DNA of 64,000 nucleotides from Proteus sp. FME41 (lineage in GTDB: Bacteria > Pseudomonadota > Gammaproteobacteria > Enterobacterales > Enterobacteriaceae), in assembly GCF_014897315.1 (NCBI RefSeq), contig NZ_JABUYL010000007.1:123863-187862 (forward strand), in the 5' to 3' direction. Positions 1 through 8,362 of this stretch are shown piece by piece; position 1 is the first letter of the stretch; each line of letters begins with the position of its first letter. A model generated the notes under the pieces. It ran no database searches and was not told the origin of the DNA. It was given only the letters and a program-made list of their open reading frames with translations. The position numbers were made by a program, and so were the translations under genes.

Positions 1-1
1 G

Positions 2-868
2 AAATTATTTAGACCAATTAAGTATACTGACCTCCCACAATCAAAAGCGATGGTGAAAAAACCAATTATGTTTGTTGGTAAGTATAGACCAAATTTGGGT
101 GGAGTTGATGTAACAGACTCGGGAGGAGACTTAGAATTTGAAGCATATGTTTTTTGGACACCTAAAGTTAGTCCTAGAGATCACAATGGCTCTCTAATAA
201 GAATACACAATGCGTCAGGTATTCTCTTTGATGAAACATTTATGAAACATCAAGTTGCAGAATATACTATAAAAAGTCAATTAATAGCTGAAATATTTGT
301 TAGTAGAGGTTTGGAGTCAGCTTTAAATATTGATAGGGAATCTTTTAATATAGCCCATCCACATTACCAAATAGTAATGAGATGGCTCCATGGTGCCATA
401 AGACAAGTAGTTAATAAGTATAAACAAATTAAAAAAAACACTCAGTCAAATATAAATATAGATATAGAAGATGCTTTTACCTCTTCGCTAAATAAGATTG
501 TTGAACGCTCTTATAAAAGTAATCTTAAGGACCCGCTAGAGAGATCAAACTTAGTATTGATCGATGATGATAATAATATAATAGATGATAGTAATAATAT
601 TGAAATTTTGAATAATGAAAATATAGTGGATGAGCAATTTACTCAGTCTTTAGATGAAGTCTATGATAGTTTTATTGTGACTAAATCAAAATTAGATGAA
701 GTGTTATTTCCTATAAAAAAGCAAAAAAGTAAAAAAAGAAATCTTATTTCTAGATCTCAGGCAATACTGCAAATTCTTGAGTCTTATAATTTATTAGAGA
801 ACTTAACAGTTGAAAAACAAGAGCGTTTAGTTTTAGATTTGATAGAAGTCCTTAGTGTGGAGATATAA
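2..868 (+). CDS. Hsp90-like (GHKL) ATP-binding protein, C-terminal part only
   Basis: The frame is open from base 2, so the gene begins before the window and only its last 288 codons are seen. The part beginning FVGKYRPNLGGVDVTDSGGD and the later IRIHNASGILFDETFMK resemble the middle region of Hsp90-type GHKL ATPases found in mobile islands; the nucleotide-binding N-terminus would lie outside the window. About residues 140-240 are rich in Asp and Asn and probably form a flexible linker, followed by a Lys-rich C-terminal helix region. The stop codon lies 1 base before the ATG of the next gene, so the two are almost certainly co-transcribed. The family assignment is inference from residue patterns; a function in phage defence is possible but not shown. 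Confidence 0.6.
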   Translation, partial: KLFRPIKYTDLPQSKAMVKKPIMFVGKYRPNLGGVDVTDSGGDLEFEAYVFWTPKVSPRDHNGSLIRIHNASGILFDETFMKHQVAEYTIKSQLIAEIFVSRGLESALNIDRESFNIAHPHYQIVMRWLHGAIRQVVNKYKQIKKNTQSNINIDIEDAFTSSLNKIVERSYKSNLKDPLERSNLVLIDDDNNIIDDSNNIEILNNENIVDEQFTQSLDEVYDSFIVTKSKLDEVLFPIKKQKSKKRNLISRSQAILQILESYNLLENLTVEKQERLVLDLIEVLSVEI

Positions 869-869
869 T

Positions 870-2039
870 ATGAACCTCTTTGATTCTGATGATTCATTAT
901 TTGATGTAGAGGATATTACTGGTAAAGTTTCTCACTCCACGAAGAATGAGTTTATGCCTTGGCACAAACCGAGAAAACAATATATTCGAGATAAGCAATG
1001 GCTTGAACACTTAATTCGCCTTATTCGTTGCAATCAATTTCGTCATGTTGATACAATTAATTATTTTGGTTTACCCGGTGGGGATCTACTAGATATCAAT
1101 TTTATACATAAAGGATTGCATCGTACTTCTAAGTATATCGGAAAAAAATTAGGTTTTCATGGGATTATAGATAGTGTTGATGATTATAATAAAGCTCAAG
1201 GTGAATTTACGAAACTTTTAGATATGGATGATATATCTAACGAGTCTCGGTTAGATAATTTTAATTTTGAAGACCTTAATAAACTGGACTCTGTAGCATG
1301 GGCGAGGATAAAAAATTTTGGAACTTATCATTTTATTAATTTAGATTTTTGTAATAATGTTCTAACAAACAAAACTCTACCTTCGTTGCTCTATCTTCTA
1401 CAATATCAAATGCAAAAGGCAATAGGAGTACCTTGGCTGCTTTGTATCACAACAAGATTGAATAAAGATAGTGCGAATGCAGATATCATTGGAAAGTTTC
1501 AAAGCGTCATTGAAGAGATTGTTCAGGGAGGTGAGCTTAGTGAGAAAATTAAAGCTTGTTTTAACGAAGCATATGAATGTATGTGTACTTTAGATGATTT
1601 GAATAACTCAGATGATAAACTGCTAGTGAACCAAATATTGCAAATTTGTTTAGTTTTATGGGTTTTAAAATCAGCAGTTTCTCTGAATAATAAAATTGAA
1701 TTGAAAAGTAGTTTCAAGTATTCAGTAGATCTCTTTAATAGAGATGCTGATATGCATTCATTTGTATTTTTTTTCGAAAAGCCTGAAGTGTTAATTCCTG
1801 ATTGTACCGGTATTGTTTCTATAGAAAAAACAAAAAATATTGATATTAATTACGATAATTTAGCTTTATCTGCAATTGACAAACTTAGTGGTACTCTTGA
1901 CGTTGATGCATACTTAGATTCGAGGCCTGAAGAGCTTGATAAATATGCAAATGAAATGATGGAGTTACTGAGTAACTGTGGTTATAACGTCTCTCAATAT
2001 AAGAAAACCATGAATGAACATTATGGTTATAATGTTTAG
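870..2039 (+). CDS. Methyltransferase-like partner of the upstream ATPase (unknown function)
   Basis: The protein has 389 residues. The ATG at 870 is preferred over an in-frame GTG at 855 because GGAG at 859-862 sits 7 bases upstream of it and it follows directly after the stop of the ATPase gene. Near the N-terminus, QYIRDKQWLEHLIRLI followed by NYFGLPGGDLLDI resembles the entry and glycine loop of class I SAM methyltransferase-like proteins such as the TcmP group. The later HFINLDFCNN and VPWLLCITTRL look like strands of the same Rossmann-type fold. No transmembrane segment or signal peptide is seen. I do not recognise a named function. The tight coupling to an Hsp90-like ATPase suggests a two-protein module, perhaps defensive; that is inference. 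Confidence 0.65.
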   Translation: MNLFDSDDSLFDVEDITGKVSHSTKNEFMPWHKPRKQYIRDKQWLEHLIRLIRCNQFRHVDTINYFGLPGGDLLDINFIHKGLHRTSKYIGKKLGFHGIIDSVDDYNKAQGEFTKLLDMDDISNESRLDNFNFEDLNKLDSVAWARIKNFGTYHFINLDFCNNVLTNKTLPSLLYLLQYQMQKAIGVPWLLCITTRLNKDSANADIIGKFQSVIEEIVQGGELSEKIKACFNEAYECMCTLDDLNNSDDKLLVNQILQICLVLWVLKSAVSLNNKIELKSSFKYSVDLFNRDADMHSFVFFFEKPEVLIPDCTGIVSIEKTKNIDINYDNLALSAIDKLSGTLDVDAYLDSRPEELDKYANEMMELLSNCGYNVSQYKKTMNEHYGYNV

Positions 2040-2087
2040 TTTAGTTTGAATGTATTTTTAGGAGTGTTAGAAATTTTATAACTTTCG

Positions 2088-2123
2088 TAATGTAAGCATT
2101 AGCATATGCTAATGCTTACATTA
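2088..2123. repeat. Perfect 36-bp palindrome
   Basis: Eighteen bases (2088-2105) are followed with no spacer by their exact reverse complement (2106-2123). It lies 49 bases after the methyltransferase-like gene and just before the tail of a broken minus-strand gene. It could act as a bidirectional terminator, but neither side has a long T run. A protein-binding dyad or a recombination junction are alternatives. Confidence 0.8.
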
Positions 2124-2133
2124 GTGCTTTGGA

Positions 2134-2267
2134 TTATTCTAGATAGCTAAGTTCATCTTTATATGGCATTAGAGGCTCGTATAGTTGATGATAGGCTTTT
2201 CCAATAGCCCCTCGAAATTGAATTAATTTAGGCGGTTTTTCACCTATTGAGACAATATGTTGGATAG
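2134..2267 (-). pseudogene. 3' remnant of a gene cut by the IS element
   Basis: About 44 codons remain on the minus strand, ending with the residues AYHQLYEPLMPYKDELSYLE and a stop. Reading upstream, the frame runs straight into the terminal inverted repeat of the IS element at 2268, and no continuation is found on the other side of the element beyond 3456. The motif-like ending suggests it was once a real C-terminus, but I do not recognise the family. It may instead be chance coding next to the palindrome. Confidence 0.4.
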
Positions 2268-2334
2268 TGTCCACTTCCCCTAAAATAAGACAGCTATAAT
2301 TAGATTTTCTGCCCCTAAAATTGCAGAGGTCATC

Positions 2335-2604
2335 ATGAAAAAAGCGCGTTTTACTGAAACTCAAATCGTTAATATTTTAAAGCTCGCCGATTCTGGTATG
2401 AAAGTATAAGATATTTGTCGTCAAAATGGGATCAGTAATGCCACTTATTATAATTGGAAATCTAAATAGAGTGGTATGGAAGCCAATGATGTTAAACGAT
2501 TAAAAGAGTTAGAACAAGAAAATACAAAACTTAAAAAGATGTTTGCGGAAGTGAGTCTTGAAAACCATGCCATGAAGGCGCTTTTCGCAAAAAAGGGTTG
2601 GTGA
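2335..2604 (+). pseudogene. IS3-family transposase OrfA, two in-frame stops
   Basis: The translation from the ATG at 2335 gives the helix-turn-helix protein of IS3-family elements (KKARFTETQIVNILKLADSG at the start, then a leucine-zipper-like KRLKELEQENTKLKKMFAEV). TAA at 2407-2409 and TAG at 2467-2469 interrupt it. The original stop TGA (2602-2604) overlaps the ATG of orfB by one base. Confidence 0.85.
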
Positions 2605-3443
2605 TGACCGAGAAAAAATCAAGTGCACTATCGCTTATTCAAGCGGGATTGTCGGTCATAAAAGCGTGCAGATTAACCTCGTTATCTCGAGCTACTTTTT
2701 ATCGAAAAACGCAAAATTGGCGTGAGAAGGACAAAATCGTCATCGATGCTATTCAAGCGGTGCTCGCTAAATCGCCTCAATCGGACTTCTGGAAATGTTA
2801 TTTTCGACTACAATATCAAGGCTATCTATTTAATTAAAAACGAGTTTATCGTGTTTATTGTCGCTTAGGGTTAAATTTAAAGCATCGAGTTAAGAAAAGA
2901 CTTCCAATGCGTGAAAAAAGGCCATTAGACGTTGAGAAAATGCCGAAGATTCAATGGGCATTAGATTTTGTGCATGACAGTTTATATTGCGGTAAGCAAT
3001 TTAGAACATTGAATATAATTGATGAAGGTACACACGAATGTCTGGCTATTGAAGTCGATACATCGTTGCCAGCAGAGCGCGTGATTAGAGTGCTAGAACG
3101 TTTAAAAATAGACAGAGGATTACCAAAACAAATACGGGTGGATAATGGACTGGAGCTAATATCAGTTAATTTATTGAATTACTGTGAAAATAATGACATT
3201 AAATTATGCCATATTCAGCCTGGTAAGCCACAACAAAACGGATTTATCGAACGCTTTAATGGGGCTTTTCGCCGAGAGTTTTTAAATGCTTATTTATTTA
3301 AATCACTCAGTCAGGTCAGAGAAATGGTGTGGTTTTGGCAGCAAGATTATAACCAAAACCGAACGCACGAAAGTTTAAATAATCTCCCACCTGAGGACTA
3401 TCGAAAACAGTTAGAAAACTCTAATTTGGTTTGTCTTAATTAA
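2604..3443 (+). pseudogene. IS3-family transposase OrfB (DDE integrase), one in-frame stop
   Basis: The frame from ATG 2604 to TAA 3441-3443 encodes an IS3-type integrase. The catalytic triad is readable: Asp in LDFVHDSL, Asp in RVDNGLE and Glu in NGFIERFNGAF. A TAA at 2835-2837 splits it into an N-terminal part and the integrase core (2907-3443 if restarted at ATG). The stop replaces one residue just before KRVYRVYC, so the copy has decayed by point mutation and not by a large deletion. Confidence 0.85.
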
Positions 3444-3522
3444 TGGGGAGTGGACAGGAGCTATTCATACCCATAAGGCACAACATGTTACGATAATTCT
3501 ACTTCTACATTTCAACAATTTC

Positions 3523-3948
3523 TTATTCGGATAAACCCACATTAACAATATAATCCCTACTAAATTCTTTTGAGGCAACAATCATGCTTGGATATGTAGC
3601 ACCACCAATAGTTATTTTTATCGTTCCAGTATTTGTCGGGGTTCCATATAGTTCCACGCAATTATAATCACGAGTTATAGTGTCAGTATTACCTGCGGTA
3701 GAAGATCTCGGGCGTTCACAATTACGAAGGAAAAGGCCTGAATTATTGGGGGAGATAAAGCCAATATTTCTGTGCACACCACCAATAACTGGTCCTCCTA
3801 ATATAGTAATCTTTTGATAATAAGGTACTCCAACCATGGCGTCATTTAATATCTCATTATCAGGAAGATAAGTTATTTTATTGCCTGATAAACGGCATGA
3901 GGTCAGTAAGGGAAAAATTAATATAAAAAATAATCGTCTAATAATCAT
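3523..3948 (-). CDS. Small predicted lipoprotein with an Ig-like pattern
   Basis: The 141-residue product starts with MIIRRLFFILIFPL and a lipobox LTSC ending at Cys18, so it is probably a lipoprotein. The mature part has the rhythm of a bacterial Ig-like or putative-Ig domain (a VGVPYYQKI strand, then SPNNSGLFLRNC, then GTPTNTGTIKITIGG). Cysteines at about residues 79 and 98 could form a disulfide. It is one of two small secreted proteins between the IS element and the fimbrial operon, on the same strand as both the TolA-like gene and the fimbrial genes. The role is unknown; an envelope or fimbria-associated function is only a guess. Confidence 0.6.
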   Translation of the reverse strand: MIIRRLFFILIFPLLTSCRLSGNKITYLPDNEILNDAMVGVPYYQKITILGGPVIGGVHRNIGFISPNNSGLFLRNCERPRSSTAGNTDTITRDYNCVELYGTPTNTGTIKITIGGATYPSMIVASKEFSRDYIVNVGLSE

Positions 3949-4211
3949 AGCTATGAAGAAAAATAAGTAAGTTATTGATTAATATATCGTGACATTATAA
4001 ACCTTGTCGATTTTTTACCTAAATACATAATCTCTAAGGATGAGCTAAATACAGAGATCGTAATAACATCTTTTTATAGACTGTAATATCATGAAAATCG
4101 TTATTTTTTAAACTTCATCTCTCCATTTTTAATAAGAAATGTTGATTCACTATAACTATTTGATATGTCAACAATATTATTATCGCTGCATCAACCATTA
4201 TTACTCATAAT

Positions 4212-4556
4212 CTACGGCCTAAAATCTATATAAAACGTATTTTTATTGCTGATCTTCTTATCTTCTGGAGGTGCAGTAAATATTGTTTCTTTAATAATTT
4301 CAATGCCAGCATCACAAAGTGCTTGATCATTTTTTTCATTTCTATCATCTACAACAGCTGAAATTAACTCCCCATCATTAGATAGTGTCACCTTAATCAT
4401 GCACTCTTTACCTTTATAGCTTTCTGAACCATGAAAATTAGCACTAACTGATTTTTGGGTTTTTTCTACAAAATTTATTATAGGGCTATTATCGATAGAA
4501 GAGGCGTTTAAAGATCCAGAGAAAAAGAGACTAAAAAGTAGAATAAGTTTCTTCAT
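4212..4556 (-). CDS. Secreted free-standing TolA C-terminal-like domain protein
   Basis: The 114-residue product has an N-terminal signal peptide (MKKLILLFSLFFSGSLNA, cleavage near residue 18). The rest follows the pattern of TolA domain III: SYKGKECMIKVTLSNDGELI, then ALCDAGIEIIKET, then FTAPPEDKK and a final FYIDFRP, with the two cysteines expected to form its disulfide. The membrane anchor and long helical domain II of TolA are absent, so this is a soluble periplasmic copy of the domain that binds TolB, colicins and filamentous phage pIII. AAGGAAG lies a few bases before the ATG. Whether it serves the envelope or acts as a decoy is inference. Confidence 0.75.
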   Translation of the reverse strand: MKKLILLFSLFFSGSLNASSIDNSPIINFVEKTQKSVSANFHGSESYKGKECMIKVTLSNDGELISAVVDDRNEKNDQALCDAGIEIIKETIFTAPPEDKKISNKNTFYIDFRP

Positions 4557-4680
4557 ATCAATTAACTTCCTTTTAAATTATGTTGTTATCTGTTTTTGGG
4601 ATTGATTTTATTTTTATAATTATAAGCATCAATTAGAAGATTATATCTAATTAATAACTTGCTTACTGTGTTGCTAATAA

Positions 4681-4715
4681 AATAACGCCATTAAATCTAA
4701 TTTAATGGCGTTATT
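4681..4715 (-). terminator. 16-bp perfect hairpin after the fimbrial operon
   Basis: Arms 4681-4696 and 4700-4715 are perfectly complementary around a 3-base loop, 48 bases past the stop of the adhesin gene. Read on the minus strand it is followed by TTATTAGC, a weak T-rich tail. The best reading is the terminator of the fimbrial operon. Confidence 0.65.
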
Positions 4716-4762
4716 AATCTGTGAGTTTAATTTTTAACTTGGCTTGCTTATCGTGTATTTGT

Positions 4763-5824
4763 TTAATTAAACTCCAACACAAAGTTTGCAGAAGCACTGA
4801 GCTTGCCGGGTTTTACCTCATCGCCATAACGATAATATTCAGCTTTTAACGGAACGTTATTGATACCGCTGGCTAAATCTGCAATTTTTACAAATTCATT
4901 ATTAATTAACACAGTATCGTTGCTTGCAGGGGCTGAGACGACAAATCCCACCCCTTTGGCATTATTATTATCACCTTCGTTATCAGGTTTGATAATTGTT
5001 TTTTGCCCATCGTAACTCGTGGTGTTATGTGCTATTAGCTTAATTTTAGCGGAGGCATTACCTGTACAGTTTATTCTAAGATTATCTTCAGCATATGGGT
5101 TATCACGTGGAAATCCGATGCTAGAAAATGCAGTAATAGGCATCTTAGGTAAGTTCATTTCAAGATCCGTATTTTCTGCACTACACGATGTTGGCGCACT
5201 GATAATATTCACAGATAGGCGATAACTAAAGCCAACGGCTGTTGTTCCACCACTAGGATTAAAGCGATTAATTAATATTGAGCCAATGTATTGAGTCGTA
5301 AAACGGTGTGATTTAGGGTTATCTTTAGTGGCGTAAACAATAACAGTAGCGTCTCTAGTATTAAGCTTGGGAGCATTGACAGGCACCTCTTGTCCTGGCT
5401 GACTTCTAAATGAAAGGCCAGACTGATTCTCGATAAGAACATAAGCATAATCGTCTAAGCCTACCGTAGGACCATTGCGTACAACATAATATGCAGGTCT
5501 ACCATCAATATCTCCATAATATGTTGGCATTACACCACTACCTTCGCTATATGTTGCATAAGCGTAGAACTCTGCACCATCAGGGCAATCAGCAACTGCA
5601 ACATCAGAGCCATCACGTTTAAAGCTAAAACGTGCAACTTCTTGATTCTTTGTAATCATGCCTTTTAATTCAATTGTGCCACCTCTGGCATCCATCGTTC
5701 CATGCTTAATACCGCCGTTATTTACGCAATCAGGTGCGGCTTGGCTATAAAAAGAGAGAGAGGATAAACTAAGAATAAAAATTAGAAATAATAATTTATT
5801 CATTTTATTTTTTAAATTAGCCAT
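4763..5824 (-). CDS. Fimbrial tip adhesin-like minor subunit
   Basis: The 353-residue protein is the last gene of the fimbrial operon, 9 bases after the usher. A hydrophobic signal peptide ends near SQAAPDC (about residue 30). The length, roughly twice that of a pilin, fits a two-domain adhesin: an N-terminal receptor-binding part (about 30-210, with a Tyr- and Gly-rich stretch) and a C-terminal pilin domain (about 210-353) ending SASANFVLEFN, which provides the donor-strand acceptor. AAGGAA before the ATG at 5824 supports this start, though MNKLLFL seven codons in is an alternative. The receptor cannot be told from sequence. The N-terminal part shows no obvious match to FimH or PapG. Confidence 0.75.
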   Translation of the reverse strand: MANLKNKMNKLLFLIFILSLSSLSFYSQAAPDCVNNGGIKHGTMDARGGTIELKGMITKNQEVARFSFKRDGSDVAVADCPDGAEFYAYATYSEGSGVMPTYYGDIDGRPAYYVVRNGPTVGLDDYAYVLIENQSGLSFRSQPGQEVPVNAPKLNTRDATVIVYATKDNPKSHRFTTQYIGSILINRFNPSGGTTAVGFSYRLSVNIISAPTSCSAENTDLEMNLPKMPITAFSSIGFPRDNPYAEDNLRINCTGNASAKIKLIAHNTTSYDGQKTIIKPDNEGDNNNAKGVGFVVSAPASNDTVLINNEFVKIADLASGINNVPLKAEYYRYGDEVKPGKLSASANFVLEFN

Positions 5825-5833
5825 TTTATTTCC

Positions 5834-8344
5834 TTATTTACACTCAGTATCTAAAATATATAAGCCATTAACCGGTGCTTTATTGTCACTGTCATAAGTT
5901 GCATAACAGGATTTGTGCTCTCCATTTATTATCCACGAAACTTGAATGTGACCTTGAGGTTTATTGGCAACGAAATAGAGTTGATGAAAACTGGCAATTA
6001 ATTGAGTTTCATCATTATTAATCACGGCTTTAGCGCCCATCGGAATGGTGCTTTTATCAGGTGTTTGTAATGTCAGCAAAAATTTGAATCCTTTTTTAGC
6101 CTCGAAATCAGCAAGTACTAATGCACCTTTTGTCGGAATAATATTACTAATAATATTATTCGAAATTTCAGTGTTATCTGGAATAGAGCGAGTATCAATA
6201 CGGATATTGTTTTTCTGGTAAGGTGACATGCCAGAAACAACGGCTAATCCACTATGATTGGTTTTAATAGACTGACCATTAATCACTTCTACACCTGAGG
6301 TATCTTTTGTCAGTATTAATGCATTGGTTTGTTGCAATGAAGGGGTAAACACAGCACCGTATTGTGTTGCAACTAATGCACCACTTACACCGTAGTTAAC
6401 ATTTTGCTTATCTTGAGTATACGAATAACCCGCATTAATAATGGCACTTTGTGCTTTATAAGAGCCATTTAAACCACCATTGTAATTTACACCTTTGTTG
6501 CCATATCCTTGGTAAATATCCCAATTAGCTTGGTTTTTATCACCATAGGTTCCACTTAGACGTGCAGTTTGTAATACTTGGTTATCATTGTTTGTTGATA
6601 TACCGTAATTAGCCCAAACGTAATTTTCATTCCATGAAAATGGAATGCTGATATTCATACTGACATCATGACTGTTTTTATTTTTATCGTTATAACGACT
6701 ACCATCGTAATAAGTATAATAAACGCTGTAGTTAACTTTATTTATTGCGCTATTAAAACCTGCATTATAGGAATGAACCGTTTTACCATCGACATATTTA
6801 TAGATAATAGAGTTAACGTTTATTGATGCGGCGTTAGAAAATAAAGGTTGATTTATCGAGAGTGTATATTCATTTTTTAATCCGTTGGCAGGATTGTATT
6901 TTTTATCTTTATGCTCCATTGCCTGATTAAAATTAAGAAAATTAGCATCAAAATGACGATAACCAACCAACGAAAGGCTGGTATCTGTGACTGAAATATT
7001 TTTAGAATAGTTGACTCTAAATGCATTGCCATGTAATGCGTCATTGCCATTATTAGTCGAAGAGTTTGCATACAGTAAATCGGTTGTGATGGCACCATAG
7101 CTACCTAAATTTACGCCAGTACCAATACCGACAGACTGGTATTTTTCACCTGCAAGCACGCCACCATAAAGTGTTACATAATCGGTTAAACCATAGAAAG
7201 CTTCAGCTTGAACGACGTAGTTACCATCAGCATTGTTGTTACTGTCATATTTACCAGTTGAAACGCTATATTTTATTTCACCTTTTCTTTCTAGGTTGGC
7301 AATAGAAGAAAAAGGCACAATGAAATTCTTTTCAGAGCCATCGGCTTCCGTCACAGTGACATATAAGTTACCGCCACTGTTCATTGGGTAATAATCGGTG
7401 ATATTAAAAGGCCCCGCAGGTACACTGCGCTTATAAATGACTTGTCCATTTTGGGTAATCGTAACAATAGATTCTGAGTTTGCGATACCCGAAACGCTTG
7501 GGGCATACGTTCTATTTTGTGTTGGTGTCATTAGTCTATCAGTAACTAATTTAATACCTCTAAACTTTACTGAATCAAAGAGTTGTGAAGAAGAATAGAG
7601 ATCACCAATCATTAATTCACTATTAATTTGAGTTATTGCTCTGGAAAGCACATTGCTTAATGTGTTCCATTTTTTATCACCATTTTCATTTTTAGACCAT
7701 GTTGAATAGTTATTGAAACGCCAAGGTCCTAAATTAACTTGGGTTTGAATGTTGCCATAATAACTATCAGTCGTATTACCGTGACTACGACTATTAAATG
7801 AAGATAATGCGTAATTAACGAGTAATGCTGGAATACCTGAATCCCAGTTTTTTATTTCATTTTCTTTAAGTCGGTCTTCATTTACATATAACTGTGGTAA
7901 GGTTAAAACATACTGCTTTCTATTTAAATCTAAATAACCACTCGCATTATCGATATCGTTGAGATTAATAAAATCATTATTTTTGTTTTTATTAATCACA
8001 TCATAAGGAAGATCAACTCCTGCGTTATACCACTCTTCAGGCGAAAGACGAGGCGCTAATATATTATTATTATCCCCATCTTTCATTAAAATAAAGTCGA
8101 ATTCACGAGTCAATACTCGATTGTCGTTGATAAAAAGTGCAACTGTATAGATGCCGGGTGCAATAGTATTTTCTCTAAAGACATTAAGATCTTCATTAGT
8201 GACTTGCTGAGAGCTTCCTTCAATAGTTAATAAATTAGCAGGATAATAATCATTTGCTGATATATTGAATGAAGTAAATAAAGCGCCAGCAATAAATAAA
8301 TAAAGTGGCGATTTATTGAAGTAATTATCCATTTTCTTTTTCAT
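5834..8344 (-). CDS. Fimbrial outer membrane usher protein (FimD/PapC family)
   Basis: The product is a chaperone-usher outer-membrane pore that receives chaperone-subunit complexes and secretes them. It has about 836 residues, the usual size. I start at the ATG at 8344; a TTG four codons upstream is less likely. In order it shows a signal peptide, the N-terminal periplasmic domain (about residues 35-150), the 24-strand barrel with plug (about 150-680; VNLGPWRFNNYSTW, then YAPSVSGIANSESIVTITQNG in the plug region), and the C-terminal domains. The last of these has the usual Cys pair (KSCYATYD and LDTECK). The chaperone gene ends 18 bases upstream and the adhesin gene starts 9 bases downstream. 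Confidence 0.93.
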   Translation of the reverse strand: MKKKMDNYFNKSPLYLFIAGALFTSFNISANDYYPANLLTIEGSSQQVTNEDLNVFRENTIAPGIYTVALFINDNRVLTREFDFILMKDGDNNNILAPRLSPEEWYNAGVDLPYDVINKNKNNDFINLNDIDNASGYLDLNRKQYVLTLPQLYVNEDRLKENEIKNWDSGIPALLVNYALSSFNSRSHGNTTDSYYGNIQTQVNLGPWRFNNYSTWSKNENGDKKWNTLSNVLSRAITQINSELMIGDLYSSSQLFDSVKFRGIKLVTDRLMTPTQNRTYAPSVSGIANSESIVTITQNGQVIYKRSVPAGPFNITDYYPMNSGGNLYVTVTEADGSEKNFIVPFSSIANLERKGEIKYSVSTGKYDSNNNADGNYVVQAEAFYGLTDYVTLYGGVLAGEKYQSVGIGTGVNLGSYGAITTDLLYANSSTNNGNDALHGNAFRVNYSKNISVTDTSLSLVGYRHFDANFLNFNQAMEHKDKKYNPANGLKNEYTLSINQPLFSNAASINVNSIIYKYVDGKTVHSYNAGFNSAINKVNYSVYYTYYDGSRYNDKNKNSHDVSMNISIPFSWNENYVWANYGISTNNDNQVLQTARLSGTYGDKNQANWDIYQGYGNKGVNYNGGLNGSYKAQSAIINAGYSYTQDKQNVNYGVSGALVATQYGAVFTPSLQQTNALILTKDTSGVEVINGQSIKTNHSGLAVVSGMSPYQKNNIRIDTRSIPDNTEISNNIISNIIPTKGALVLADFEAKKGFKFLLTLQTPDKSTIPMGAKAVINNDETQLIASFHQLYFVANKPQGHIQVSWIINGEHKSCYATYDSDNKAPVNGLYILDTECK

Positions 8345-8362
8345 ATTGAATAACAACGCTTA

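Larger units (their letters stand above)
2268..3456 (+). mobile_element. Degenerate IS3-family insertion sequence
   Basis: The element is 1189 bp long with imperfect terminal inverted repeats: the left end begins TGTCCACTTCCCCTA and the right end, read on the other strand, begins TGTCCACTCCCCATT. It carries the typical two overlapping reading frames, orfA and orfB. The orfA sequence looks closest to the IS407-like subgroup. No target duplication is visible (ATAG on the left, GGAG on the right), which suggests that the flanks were rearranged after insertion. Three in-frame stops show that it no longer encodes functional transposase. Confidence 0.85.

Noticed and set aside
2907..3443. Independent integrase gene
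   Set aside because: It is the downstream half of the IS3 orfB broken by the TAA at 2835, in the same frame.
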